This document shows, piece after piece, positions 34,975-44,073 of a stretch of DNA of 64,000 bases. The stretch is from the NCBI GenBank assembly GCA_947496465.1, contig CANMCX010000003.1, forward strand, positions 62,001 to 126,000, written 5' to 3'. The translations under genes were made by a program, and so were the position numbers. Each line of letters begins with the position of its first letter. Position 1 is the first letter of the stretch. The notes below the pieces were generated by a model. That model had not been told where the DNA came from. It was given only the letters and a program-made list of their open reading frames with translations, and searched no databases. The stretch is from Marinifilum_A sediminis. GTDB lineage: Bacteria; Bacteroidota; Bacteroidia; Bacteroidales; Marinifilaceae.

Positions 34975-35877
34975 ATGAAACCCACATTATTGGTATTAGC
35001 TGCGGGAATGGGAAGTCGATATGGAGGCTTAAAGCAAATGGATCCTATCGGACCATCAAACGAAACTATTATTGATTATTCAATTCATGATGCAATTAAA
35101 GCAGGGTTTGGAAAAATTGTTTTTGTTATTCGTGAAAGTTTCGAAAAGGAATTTAAAGAATTATACAATTCAAAATTACAGGGAAATATAGAGGTAGATT
35201 ACGTTAATCAGGATTTAGCTAATGTGCCTGAAGGATTTTCATATCATCCAGATAGAGAAAAGCCATGGGGAACTGGTCATGCTATTCTTATGGCAAAGGA
35301 ATGTATTAATGAGCCTTTCGCAGTGATTAATGCAGATGATTATTACGGAGTTGAAGCTTTTAAAACAATAGCAGATTACCTTATCAATTCAATTAGTGAT
35401 GCTGAGAATTGCATGGTTGGTTATCGTTTAGCGAATACCATTTCTGAGAACGGATCGGTTTCAAGAGGTGTTTGTTCTACAAATGATAAGGAGCAATTGA
35501 CTACTATTGTGGAACGTACTCATATTGAAAAACTAGTTGAAGATATCGCATACCTTGAGAATGAGAAATGGTATCCATTAAAAGAATCAACCACGGTGTC
35601 GATGAACTTTTGGGGATTTACTCCAAAGTTATTCGAGCATTTAGAAAATCAATTTAAAGATTTTCTAAAAGAACAAGGAGATCAGTTGAAATCTGAATTC
35701 TACATTCCATCAGTAGTAGCTGAAATTATTGGTAATGATGAGGCACAATTTAAAGTGCTAAAATCAAATGCACAATGGTTTGGAGTAACCTACAAAGAAG
35801 ATAAAGAAAAGGCCATTAAAGCTATTGAAGCACTCATTAAATCTGGAGTTTACCCAGCAAAACTTTGGGATAAGTAA
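34975..35877 (+). CDS. Sugar-1-phosphate nucleotidyltransferase
   Basis: 300-residue NTP_transferase family enzyme, cytoplasmic. The signature LVLAAGMGSRYGGLKQ binds the nucleotide and PWGTGHAIL and NADDYYG are the further active-site segments (base contact and Mg-binding Asp). The gene has a good AAGGAG Shine-Dalgarno. It lies with a NahK-like kinase, a GlmM-like mutase and galE, so it most likely makes UDP-GalNAc/UDP-GlcNAc from the hexosamine-1-phosphates produced by that kinase. Sequence alone does not separate this from UDP-glucose or dTDP-glucose synthesis. The mutase gene follows by 12 bases. Confidence 0.85.
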   Translation: MKPTLLVLAAGMGSRYGGLKQMDPIGPSNETIIDYSIHDAIKAGFGKIVFVIRESFEKEFKELYNSKLQGNIEVDYVNQDLANVPEGFSYHPDREKPWGTGHAILMAKECINEPFAVINADDYYGVEAFKTIADYLINSISDAENCMVGYRLANTISENGSVSRGVCSTNDKEQLTTIVERTHIEKLVEDIAYLENEKWYPLKESTTVSMNFWGFTPKLFEHLENQFKDFLKEQGDQLKSEFYIPSVVAEIIGNDEAQFKVLKSNAQWFGVTYKEDKEKAIKAIEALIKSGVYPAKLWDK

Positions 35878-35889
35878 GAGGACGAACCT

Positions 35890-37269
35890 ATGACATTAAT
35901 AAAATCGATATCAGGAATTAGAGGAACTATTGGAGGTCGTCCTGGACAAGCCTTAACTCCTATGGACATTGTTAGTATTTCAGGTGCATTTGGAATGTGG
36001 CTTCAAAATAGTGGAGCGAATAAAAAGATCGTAATTGGTCGTGATGCCAGAATGAGTGGCGAAATGGTTAACCAGTTGGTAGTAGGAGCCTTACTTTCTG
36101 TTGGAGTTGAAGTTGTGGATTTAGGCTTAGCCTCTACACCTACAGTTGAAATGGCAGTTGTAGATATGAAAGCTGGTGGTGGAATTATTATCACCGCAAG
36201 TCATAATCCAAAGAATTGGAACGCCTTAAAATTACTAAATAATAAAGGTGAGTTTATTAACGATCAGGATGGAAAGGATTTGTTAAATCTTGTTGAAAAA
36301 CAGGAATTTAAATACAATGAAGTTGATGATTTAGGGAAATATTCCTTAAACGAGGATTACTTAGAGACTCACATTCAGCATATTCTTAATTTACCTTTGG
36401 TTGATGCAAAGTTGATCGAAGAAGCAAATTTTTCTATTGCTGTTGATGCAGTAAACTCGGTTGGAGGTATTGCTATTCCTCAATTGTTAAAGTCCCTTGG
36501 AGTAAAAAACATTAAAGAAATCAACTGTAATCCCGATGGTAATTTTGCTCATAACCCAGAACCACTTCCAGAAAATATTGTAGAAATTTCTGAATTGGTG
36601 AAGAATGAGAATTTGGATTTGGGAATTATTGTCGATCCTGATGTGGATCGTTTGGCAATGGTTTGTGATAATGGAAAACCATTTGGAGAAGAGTATACTT
36701 TGGTATCAATAGCTGATTATGTTCTTGAAAATAAAAAGGGAAGTCTTGCTGCAAATTTATCATCAACAATGGCTTTGCGCGAGATTGCCGAAAAGCATGG
36801 TGTTGAATTTTTCGAATCAGCCGTAGGTGAAGTAAATGTTGTTTACGAAATGAAAAAGCAATTAGCTGTGATTGGAGGGGAAGGAAATGGTGGCGTTATA
36901 TATCCTGAGCTACACTACGGTAGAGATGCATTAGTTGGAGTAGCTTTATTTCTAACCTACTTAGCTAAATCTAAAATGACTTCTTCCGAATTGCGTGCTA
37001 AATATCCTGATCACAAGATTGTAAAAGATAAAATACAATTGGAAGGCGTAAGTGATCTTAATGGAATTCTTGAGCAAATAAGAAGAAAATTTATTGATTA
37101 TCCATGCAATACTATCGATGGTGTTAAAATAACTTTTCCGGAAGGATGGGTTCATTTAAGAAAGTCGAATACAGAACCAATTATTCGCATTTACTCTGAA
37201 GCTAAAACTCAGGAATATGCCAATGATTTGGTTGCCTGTATAAAACAGTTGATTAAAATAAAAAAATAA
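35890..37269 (+). CDS. glmM: Phosphoglucosamine mutase-like phosphohexomutase
   Basis: 459-residue alpha-D-phosphohexomutase. The phospho-serine is Ser104 in TASHNPKNWN, the metal loop is DPDVDRLAM, the sugar loop GEGNGGVIYP and the C-terminal phosphate-binding loop RKSNTEPIIRIYSEA. Bacteroidota GlmM proteins have this length and layout. GlmM normally converts GlcN-6-P to GlcN-1-P for cell-wall synthesis. Here it sits between a nucleotidyltransferase and an amino-sugar transporter, so it could instead interconvert GlcNAc-1-P and GlcNAc-6-P in catabolism. Whether it is the only glmM of the genome cannot be told. Confidence 0.87.
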   Translation: MTLIKSISGIRGTIGGRPGQALTPMDIVSISGAFGMWLQNSGANKKIVIGRDARMSGEMVNQLVVGALLSVGVEVVDLGLASTPTVEMAVVDMKAGGGIIITASHNPKNWNALKLLNNKGEFINDQDGKDLLNLVEKQEFKYNEVDDLGKYSLNEDYLETHIQHILNLPLVDAKLIEEANFSIAVDAVNSVGGIAIPQLLKSLGVKNIKEINCNPDGNFAHNPEPLPENIVEISELVKNENLDLGIIVDPDVDRLAMVCDNGKPFGEEYTLVSIADYVLENKKGSLAANLSSTMALREIAEKHGVEFFESAVGEVNVVYEMKKQLAVIGGEGNGGVIYPELHYGRDALVGVALFLTYLAKSKMTSSELRAKYPDHKIVKDKIQLEGVSDLNGILEQIRRKFIDYPCNTIDGVKITFPEGWVHLRKSNTEPIIRIYSEAKTQEYANDLVACIKQLIKIKK

Positions 37270-37315
37270 CGAAATAATCTATTGTAAAAGATTGATTTTT
37301 AAAACTTAAACCAAT

Positions 37316-38629
37316 ATGAGTACTTCTAAATCTTCATTTAAGAACTTCATTCTACCAATGATTATCATTGGAGCATTGTTCTTTATTTTCGGTTTTGTAA
37401 CCTGGTTGAATGGAATCTTAATTCCATACTTGAAAATTGCTTGTCAGTTAACCGATTTCCAGGCATTATTTGTAGCATTTGCATTTTATATCGCTTATAC
37501 GATTATGGCTTTACCATCTGCCTGGGTTTTGAAAAAAACGGGCTTTAAAAATGGTATGATGATCGGATTATTGGTTATGTCCATTGGAACGATGATATTT
37601 ATTCCTGCAGCTATGTCGAGAACTTTTAGTGTTTTCTTAACCGGATTGTTCGTAATGGGAACCGGATTAGCATTATTGCAAACAGCATCGAACCCTTATG
37701 TTACCATTATTGGTCCTAAAGAAAGTGCTGCTAGAAGAATCAGTATTTTAGGTATCTGTAACAAGTTTGCAGGCGCAATGGCTCCACTAATTTTAGCTTA
37801 TTACATTCTTAACGATGGCGATGCTTTTGTTGAAAGTTTGAAAGCAATGGATGCAACTGCACGTGTTGCTGCATTGGATTCATTAGCTGCCAGAGTTATC
37901 AATCCATATATTGTAATGACTATTGTTTTGGTTGTGATGGGAATTGGTGTTCGTTTGGCTCCACTTCCTGAAATTGAAACAAATGAGGAAGATGCTAAAG
38001 CAGAAAATGGCGAGAAAAAGAAGAATTCAATTATGGCATTCCCTCACCTTATTTTGGGAGTTCTTGCGTTGTTCTTTTATGTAGGAGCCGAGGTGATTGC
38101 TGGTGATACAATAATTAATTATGGACTTTCATTAGGTATCGAATTGGATACGGCAAAAGCATTTACATCATACACTATGGTAACAATGGTTGTTGGTTAT
38201 TTGTTGGGTGTAACACTTATACCTAAAGTAATTGATCAGCGTTTTGCTCTTAAAGTATCTGCTGTTTTAGGTATTTTATTTGCATTTGGAGCAATATTCA
38301 CTTCAGGAATAACTTCCGTGATTTTTGTAGCAATGTTCGGATTGGCAAACGCTTTGGTTTGGCCTGCAATTTGGCCTCTTGCTCTATCTGGTTTAGGTAG
38401 TTTTATCAATACAGGTTCAGCCTTATTGGTAATGGCAATTTCGGGTGGTGCAATTTTACCATTAATATGGGGACGTTTATCTGATGTATTTAGCACACAA
38501 CAAGCCTATTGGGTTGTTGTTCCATGTTACATGTTCATCTTTTTCTATGCCGTTAAGGGATATAAAATACGCTCTTGGAAACCAGGTAGTGTAAATAGTA
38601 ATGAAACAAGTGCAGAATTAGGAAAATAA
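37316..38629 (+). CDS. Sugar MFS transporter, FucP/NagP type
   Basis: 437 residues with 12 hydrophobic helices, inner membrane. The FucP/glucose-galactose subfamily pattern is clear: FFIFGFVTWLNGILIPYLK in helix 1, LLQTASNPYVTIIGP, and the late WPAIWPLALSGLG. Members import fucose, galactose, glucose or GlcNAc (NagP) with protons. In this cluster GalNAc/GlcNAc or galactose is the likely cargo. It lies 46 bases after the mutase and is followed by a hairpin before the kinase gene. Confidence 0.92.
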   Translation: MSTSKSSFKNFILPMIIIGALFFIFGFVTWLNGILIPYLKIACQLTDFQALFVAFAFYIAYTIMALPSAWVLKKTGFKNGMMIGLLVMSIGTMIFIPAAMSRTFSVFLTGLFVMGTGLALLQTASNPYVTIIGPKESAARRISILGICNKFAGAMAPLILAYYILNDGDAFVESLKAMDATARVAALDSLAARVINPYIVMTIVLVVMGIGVRLAPLPEIETNEEDAKAENGEKKKNSIMAFPHLILGVLALFFYVGAEVIAGDTIINYGLSLGIELDTAKAFTSYTMVTMVVGYLLGVTLIPKVIDQRFALKVSAVLGILFAFGAIFTSGITSVIFVAMFGLANALVWPAIWPLALSGLGSFINTGSALLVMAISGGAILPLIWGRLSDVFSTQQAYWVVVPCYMFIFFYAVKGYKIRSWKPGSVNSNETSAELGK

Positions 38630-38638
38630 AGAATATAG

Positions 38639-38692
38639 TTCTGCAATTGTAATGTTGGTAATACCATTGGAATTGCAGAATTCTTCTTTTGT
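38639..38692 (+). terminator. Hairpin between transporter and kinase genes
   Basis: TTCTGCAATT (38639-38648) pairs with AATTGCAGAA (38671-38680). An inner TGGTA/TACCA adds to the fold, and a T-rich tract follows. It may partly terminate transcription or protect the upstream mRNA end. Confidence 0.65.
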
Positions 38693-38716
38693 CACATCCA
38701 GAATTATTAAGATCAA

Positions 38717-39820
38717 ATGAACAAGAACTTATATACAATAGTATCGAAGTTTAAGACTGAAGGAACGGTTGAAACCATTCAACCATTGGGAGAGGGATTC
38801 ATCAATGATACTTTTTTGGTGAAGACCAAGGCTCAAGACGATCCTGATTATCTTTTTCAGAGAAAAAATAAAAATATTTTTAAGGATGTTCCCGGAATGA
38901 TGAGGAATATCCAAAAAGTATCGGCTCATCTTAAATCAAAAATTGAAATTGCTGGAGGGGATCCAAGTCGTGAGGCAATGACAATTATTGAAGTGGAGAA
39001 TGGTAACCCATACTTCCAGGATGAGAAGGGAGATTTTTGGACACTTTGCCTATTTATAAAGGACAATATCACCTACGAATCAGCAGATAGTCCGGAATTG
39101 GCTTATGCAGGTGGAAAAGGAATAGGGAAATTTCAGGCAATGTTAGCTGATATGAAAGAGCCTTTGGTAGATATTCTACCGGGTTTTCACAACATCCGAT
39201 TTCGCTTTGAACAATGGGATGAGATTTTAGAATCAGATCCTGTGAACAGAAAGGAAGATTTAGCCAAAGAGATTTCCTGGATTGAGGAGAGAAGAACTGA
39301 AATGCTTGAGTTTTGGGAGTTGGTTGAGGATGGAAGAATTCCTTCAAGAGTAACTCATAATGATACCAAAATCAACAATATTCTTTTCGATAAGGATGGC
39401 AATGATTTGTGTGTAATAGATTTAGATACAGTATTGAATAGTACCGTACTAAACGATTATGGCGATGCTATGAGATCCTACACAAATACAGGATTGGAAG
39501 ATGATGAGAATCTGGAAAATGTAAGTATGGATATGGAAATATTCAAAGCTTATACTAAAGGATATTTGGAAGAAACAGTCTTATTTTTAACCAATACAGA
39601 GTTGGAGTATCTGGCTTTTTCTGCGAGATATATCACTTTTGAACAAGTTCTTCGATTTTTGATGGATTACATCAACGGAGATCAATATTATAAAATTAAA
39701 TCGCCACAGCACAACTTGATAAGAACTCATGCTCAATACAAACTGTTGAGAAGTATGGAGGATCAGTTCAAGCAAATGAAGCAAGTGGTTATTGAATATA
39801 GCAAAGAATTGTCAGTGTAA
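38717..39820 (+). CDS. N-acetylhexosamine 1-kinase-like (NahK-type) phosphotransferase
   Basis: 367-residue aminoglycoside-phosphotransferase-fold kinase, cytoplasmic. An N-terminal nucleotide-binding lobe (LGEGFINDTFLV) is followed by the catalytic loop THNDTKINNILFD with base Asp216 and the metal motif VIDLDTVLNS, then LNDYGDAMRS. THNDTKxNN and IDLDT are the NahK pattern. NahK phosphorylates GalNAc or GlcNAc at C1. Its position between an amino-sugar transporter and a NagB-type gene, with a nucleotidyltransferase and galE nearby, supports that role. A different hexose 1-kinase remains possible. Confidence 0.82.
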   Translation: MNKNLYTIVSKFKTEGTVETIQPLGEGFINDTFLVKTKAQDDPDYLFQRKNKNIFKDVPGMMRNIQKVSAHLKSKIEIAGGDPSREAMTIIEVENGNPYFQDEKGDFWTLCLFIKDNITYESADSPELAYAGGKGIGKFQAMLADMKEPLVDILPGFHNIRFRFEQWDEILESDPVNRKEDLAKEISWIEERRTEMLEFWELVEDGRIPSRVTHNDTKINNILFDKDGNDLCVIDLDTVLNSTVLNDYGDAMRSYTNTGLEDDENLENVSMDMEIFKAYTKGYLEETVLFLTNTELEYLAFSARYITFEQVLRFLMDYINGDQYYKIKSPQHNLIRTHAQYKLLRSMEDQFKQMKQVVIEYSKELSV

Positions 39821-39837
39821 TTAGAATTTTATTTCTG

Positions 39838-39912
39838 ATACCAGACCCGGTATTTAATCGTGTGGTAGCGAATTTTAAAACAGGTAGTTGCTATTAAAAC
39901 TGCGAGTTTTAA
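39838..39912 (+). promoter_or_regulatory. Leader hairpins upstream of the NagB/PIG-L gene
   Basis: ATACC/GGTAT (39838-39842, 39849-39853) and TTAAAAC/GTTTTAA (39894-39900, 39906-39912). An upstream TTTTAAAAC at about 39873 could pair with the second right arm instead, giving alternative folds, as in an attenuator. No known riboswitch recognised. Confidence 0.35.
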
Positions 39913-39950
39913 ACGAGTAAGGTTTAGAGATTATAGAAATAAAAAAGAAA

Positions 39951-42278
39951 ATGGGAACATTATTTACATCAAAAGTAGAGCAAGCATTTCATGATTTATC
40001 AGGAGTGCCGGAAATTACAACTCAAATACCTTATGTAACAGTTGATAATTTTCCAAAATTGGGTTTAATGACTTCACTTCGATTTTTGGAGTGGGCAGAG
40101 CAAAATCCTCAGGGAGTAATCAGTTTGCCAACAGGTAAAACACCTGAGTATTTTATCAAGTACACGCAGTATCTTTTAGAGAACTGGAACAATGCCAAAG
40201 GTATGGATATCCGTGGACAATACGGATTAGGTAATATGGCTAAGCCTGATTTAAGAGGATTGCAGTTTGTTCAGATCGATGAATTTTACCCAATTGATCC
40301 ACGTCAGCACAATAGTTTCTACAACTATGTGATGAAATACTACATTGATGGTTTTGGCTTGGAGAAATCCAATTCATTGCTTATTAATTCTGAGGAAATT
40401 CCATTGGTGGATAACAAGCACTTTTTGGAAGTTTTCCCTGATTATAATATTGACTTATCATTACGTTATCGCGAGGCGACAAGCGTTGTAGAAGAAATGC
40501 AGCAAAAATCAATTTTCATGATTGACAATTGGTGTACTTCTTACGAACAGCAAATTCGTGATAAGGGAGGAATTGGATTCTTCCTTGGAGGAATTGGACC
40601 TGATGGTCACATTGCATTTAACACACGTGGTTCGGATCATTATTCAACAACAAGACTAACCAAAACCAATTTTGAAACACAAGCAGTTGCTGCTGGTGAC
40701 TTAGGTGGTATTGAGGTATCGAGAAACCGCTTGGTAATTACTATCGGATTGGATACCATTACTCACGACCCGGATGCTGTTTCAATTATATTTGCGGCAG
40801 GAGAAGCAAAGGCGGATATTGTAAAAGGTTCACTGGAAAGTAAACCAGATGCGGTTTATCCTGCTTCGGTTCTACAACGTCAGAAAAATAGCCGTTTTTA
40901 CCTGACTACAGGTGCAGCTTGCAAGTTGACTGATAGTGTAGATCAGTTTTACAAAAAAGGAGATTGGTCTCATGCTAAATCTGAAAGATCTGTAATTGAT
41001 CTTTGTAAGAAGATAAATAAGTATGGTCACCATTTAACAATGGAAGATCTAAAAGCTGATCCATATACTAGCCAAATTCCAAATTTAAATGAAGGAACTG
41101 TTCAAACAGTTATCGATTCGATTAAAGGGAAGTTGGAAAAAGGAATGAAACCTGATACCAATGAGGTGATTTATCATACAGGACCTCACCACGATGATAT
41201 CATGTTGGGAATGATGCCTTATACAAATCGTCAGATGCGTTCAGCAAGTAATGATATTCACTTTTCAGTACTTACTTCTGGTTTTACTGCCGTAACTAAT
41301 GGATTCGTTATTGGTGTATTGAAAGAGTGTCAGGAATTTATTGCCAATGGTGCAATCCAAATGTTGGATTATGCTGATTTCTTCGAGATTGGATATAGCA
41401 AGAAGTGGGATAAGGATGTTTATCACTTTTTGAATTCTGTTGCAGCAAGAAATGCTAATGGAAAGAGAAGAGGTCTTTGCCACCGTGTAATTCGTTCTAT
41501 TGTTGAAACCTGGAAAGTTAAAAATAAAGAGCACCTGAATGAAACTATTGCTTTTATCATTAACGATTTGGAAAGCAGTTACGATGGAGGAAAAAATTCT
41601 CCTGAGGTTCAGAAAATGAAAGGAATGATTCGTGAGTTTGAAGAGGAGCTAGTTTGGGCTCACTTTGGAACTCCGGTTAAAAATATTCATCATTTACGTC
41701 TTGGATTCTACAAAGGTGATGTATTTACAGAATTGCCTGAGAAGAATAGAGATATGCTTCCTGTTTTGGAAGAATTTAGAAAGCACAAGCCAAGTATTAT
41801 CAGTTTGGCTATGGATCCTGAAGGAAGTGGTCCTGATACTCACTATAAAGTTTTGCAAGCAATTGCAGGAGCTGTTAAAGAGTGGAAAGAGGAAGAAGAT
41901 TTGTCGAAATTACGAATTATTGGCTATCGTAATGTTTGGTTTAAGTATCATCCAGCTGAAGCTGATACCATTGTGCCAGTATCATTAAATGCATTAGATG
42001 TATTGGAAAATTCATTTACCGAAAGTTACATGAGTCAGGTAAATGCATCTTTCCCAAGTTACGAGTACGATGGCAAATTTAATGAGTTGACTCAAAAGGT
42101 TTGGGTTCAACAATTAAAGCAAATTCAATTGTTATTAGGTAAGAATTTCTTTTACGAGAACAATCACCCATTGGTAAGAGCTACTCATGGTTTGGTTTAC
42201 ATGAAAGAAATGACTGCCGATGAGTTCGTTGCAATGGCACAAGACTTGGAAAAAGCAGTTGAAGAAAATCCGTTTTAA
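39951..42278 (+). CDS. nagB: Glucosamine-6-phosphate deaminase fused to PIG-L deacetylase
   Basis: 775-residue two-domain cytoplasmic protein. The N-terminal half (about residues 30-340) is NagB-like: SLPTGKTPEYF, QIDEFYP with the active-site Asp, and GGIGPDGHIAFNTRGSD. The C-terminal half (about 400-700) is a PIG-L/LmbE deacetylase with HTGPHHDDIMLG (His413, Asp415, Asp416 as zinc ligands). Large NagB-like proteins with such extensions are known in Bacteroidota. The fusion could take GlcNAc-6-P to GlcN-6-P and on to fructose-6-P in one chain. No nagA amidohydrolase gene is in the window, which supports this. The deacetylase substrate is inferred. Confidence 0.88.
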   Translation: MGTLFTSKVEQAFHDLSGVPEITTQIPYVTVDNFPKLGLMTSLRFLEWAEQNPQGVISLPTGKTPEYFIKYTQYLLENWNNAKGMDIRGQYGLGNMAKPDLRGLQFVQIDEFYPIDPRQHNSFYNYVMKYYIDGFGLEKSNSLLINSEEIPLVDNKHFLEVFPDYNIDLSLRYREATSVVEEMQQKSIFMIDNWCTSYEQQIRDKGGIGFFLGGIGPDGHIAFNTRGSDHYSTTRLTKTNFETQAVAAGDLGGIEVSRNRLVITIGLDTITHDPDAVSIIFAAGEAKADIVKGSLESKPDAVYPASVLQRQKNSRFYLTTGAACKLTDSVDQFYKKGDWSHAKSERSVIDLCKKINKYGHHLTMEDLKADPYTSQIPNLNEGTVQTVIDSIKGKLEKGMKPDTNEVIYHTGPHHDDIMLGMMPYTNRQMRSASNDIHFSVLTSGFTAVTNGFVIGVLKECQEFIANGAIQMLDYADFFEIGYSKKWDKDVYHFLNSVAARNANGKRRGLCHRVIRSIVETWKVKNKEHLNETIAFIINDLESSYDGGKNSPEVQKMKGMIREFEEELVWAHFGTPVKNIHHLRLGFYKGDVFTELPEKNRDMLPVLEEFRKHKPSIISLAMDPEGSGPDTHYKVLQAIAGAVKEWKEEEDLSKLRIIGYRNVWFKYHPAEADTIVPVSLNALDVLENSFTESYMSQVNASFPSYEYDGKFNELTQKVWVQQLKQIQLLLGKNFFYENNHPLVRATHGLVYMKEMTADEFVAMAQDLEKAVEENPF

Positions 42279-42299
42279 GTACCACACATAAATACCTCT

Positions 42300-42336
42300 G
42301 GGTCGGAGGATTCTTATCCTTCGGCCCTTTTTTTTC
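42300..42336 (+). terminator. Strong Rho-independent terminator
   Basis: A 12-bp stem (42300-42311 with 42316-42327, two G-U pairs), TCTT loop, then eight T. It ends the NagB/PIG-L transcript just before the CBM9-like gene. Confidence 0.92.
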
Positions 42337-42343
42337 TTAGTTG

Positions 42344-42985
42344 ATGAAGGAATATATCGTAAAAAGAATTAAGTCTGATATTTTGGAAATATCAGGAGAT
42401 AAAATGCATCCTGTATGGGATATGGCCAATGTAAATACCGAATTTAACTATTCTTGGGAGGAGTTTAAAGCTCCGCTTACATCATTTAGAGCTTTACATG
42501 ACGATAAGAAATTTTATTTTAGATTCGATGTAGAAGATAAAAATGTACTTACATTTGTTGATCAGAACCATAAAATGGAAGTGGTTGACTCGGATCGTGT
42601 GGAAATATTTTTCAGAAAAGATGAGAACTTAACTCCTTACTACTGTTTGGAGATGGATGCCCATGCAAGAGTGCTGGATTATAAAGCGAATTATTATCGG
42701 GATTTTGATTTTAATTGGGAATGGCCAGCCGAAAATATGGAGGTAAAAGCATCTAAGAATGGGAAAGGATATGTAGTAGAAGGCTTTATCAATCTATCCT
42801 CATTAGAGAATTTAGGTTTGTTAAAAGACAATCTTTTAGAAGCAGGCTTGTATAGAGGCTACTGTATGAAGTTACCTGCTGATCAGAAAGAGGCTGAATT
42901 GAGATGGATTTCTTGGGTAAATCCAGAGGTTCCAGAGCCTGATTTTCATATACCATCATCCTTTGGTAAACTGATTTTAGAATAA
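42344..42985 (+). CDS. CBM9-like carbohydrate-binding protein, cytoplasmic
   Basis: 213 residues resembling the CBM9-like (DOMON-type) sugar-binding fold. Features are an N-terminal WDMANV segment, LHDDKKFYFRFDVEDKN, the VDSDRVEIFFRKDEN core and the final FGKLILE strand. ATG at 42344 is preferred to the TTG three bases earlier. Unlike most CBM9-like domains it has no signal peptide, membrane segment or attached catalytic domain. It is placed between the NagB/PIG-L and ROK kinase genes, directly after a terminator. A role as an intracellular sugar-binding or enzyme-accessory protein is speculation. Confidence 0.75.
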   Translation: MKEYIVKRIKSDILEISGDKMHPVWDMANVNTEFNYSWEEFKAPLTSFRALHDDKKFYFRFDVEDKNVLTFVDQNHKMEVVDSDRVEIFFRKDENLTPYYCLEMDAHARVLDYKANYYRDFDFNWEWPAENMEVKASKNGKGYVVEGFINLSSLENLGLLKDNLLEAGLYRGYCMKLPADQKEAELRWISWVNPEVPEPDFHIPSSFGKLILE

Positions 42986-43056
42986 GTAGCCTTAAAGAGA
43001 ACTTAGCTCTTGTTCTGAAGTATTGAACAAAAGTGAGAAAAGACATTGAGAAAATA

Positions 43057-44016
43057 ATGATTAAAATTGCATTAGGAATAGATATAGGAGGTACAAATAC
43101 CGTTTTCGGATGTATCGACAATAGCGGAAAATCGTTATCTGCTAGAAGTATCCCAACTCAAACCAGAGAAACATTTGAAGATTATTGCAAGGATTTATTG
43201 GCTGAAATTGGAGAGGCATTAAAGAAGATAAGTGAACCTGTTCAATTAATAGGCGTAGGTGTTGGTGCTCCAAATGCAAATTTCAGAACAGGAACAATAG
43301 AAGATGCAGCTAACCTTCGTTGGAAGGGCAGTTTGCCAATTGCCGAGACATTATCTAATGCCTTAAATGTTCCGGTTAAAGTAACTAATGATGCCAATGC
43401 TGCAGCTTTGGGCGAAAGAATGTTTGGTGGTGCAAAAGACATGAGTGATTTCATGGTAATTACTCTTGGAACAGGTTTAGGTAGTGGTATTGTTGTGAAT
43501 GGCGATTTGCTTTATGGACACGATGGATTTGCAGGTGAGGTTGGACACATTATCATGCGTCCGGGAGGAAGAGAATGTGGATGTGGTCGAAGAGGATGTT
43601 TGGAAACTTATGTGTCGGCAACAGGAGTAAAAAGAACAGCATATAAAATGCTGGCAAAGCACATGGGGAATAGTTCTTTGCGAGATGTGCCATACAATCA
43701 GTTGACAGCCAAAATGGTTGCGGATGCAGCAAACGAGGGTGATTTGTTAGCCATGGAGATTTTTGCCTACACGGGAAAAATGTTAGGTGAGGCTTTAGCC
43801 AATGTCGCATCGGTAACCAGTCCGAGGGCAATTTTCTTTTTTGGAGGCTTGGCGAAAGCCGGAGATTTATTATTCGATCCGGTTCGTGAGGCGATGGAAA
43901 AGAACATCTTATTTCTTTACAAAGATAAGATCGATTTATTACCTTCTCAATTGGGTGAAGATGCTGCAATTTTAGGATCGGCTGCATTAATTTGGAACGA
44001 TCAGTTAACTTTGTAA
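43057..44016 (+). CDS. ROK family sugar kinase (glucokinase/hexosamine kinase type)
   Basis: About 319 residues, cytoplasmic. ATG at 43057 begins MIKIALGIDIGGTNT, the ATP-binding DxGGT motif; an upstream GTG at 43033 would add eight residues outside the fold. The catalytic segment is VTNDANAAALGE with the base Asp, and the zinc motif is CGCGRRGCLE. It lacks the HTH of the ROK regulator at 33553. Substrates of such kinases include glucose, GlcNAc, ManNAc and fructose. Context favours GlcNAc 6-phosphorylation, giving an entry parallel to the NahK-like 1-kinase. galE follows by 57 bases. Confidence 0.9.
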   Translation: MIKIALGIDIGGTNTVFGCIDNSGKSLSARSIPTQTRETFEDYCKDLLAEIGEALKKISEPVQLIGVGVGAPNANFRTGTIEDAANLRWKGSLPIAETLSNALNVPVKVTNDANAAALGERMFGGAKDMSDFMVITLGTGLGSGIVVNGDLLYGHDGFAGEVGHIIMRPGGRECGCGRRGCLETYVSATGVKRTAYKMLAKHMGNSSLRDVPYNQLTAKMVADAANEGDLLAMEIFAYTGKMLGEALANVASVTSPRAIFFFGGLAKAGDLLFDPVREAMEKNILFLYKDKIDLLPSQLGEDAAILGSAALIWNDQLTL

Positions 44017-44073
44017 TAAAAGGAATTTAATACGATTAAGTTTTATAATATTCGATATAAAAGCAGAAGAATA

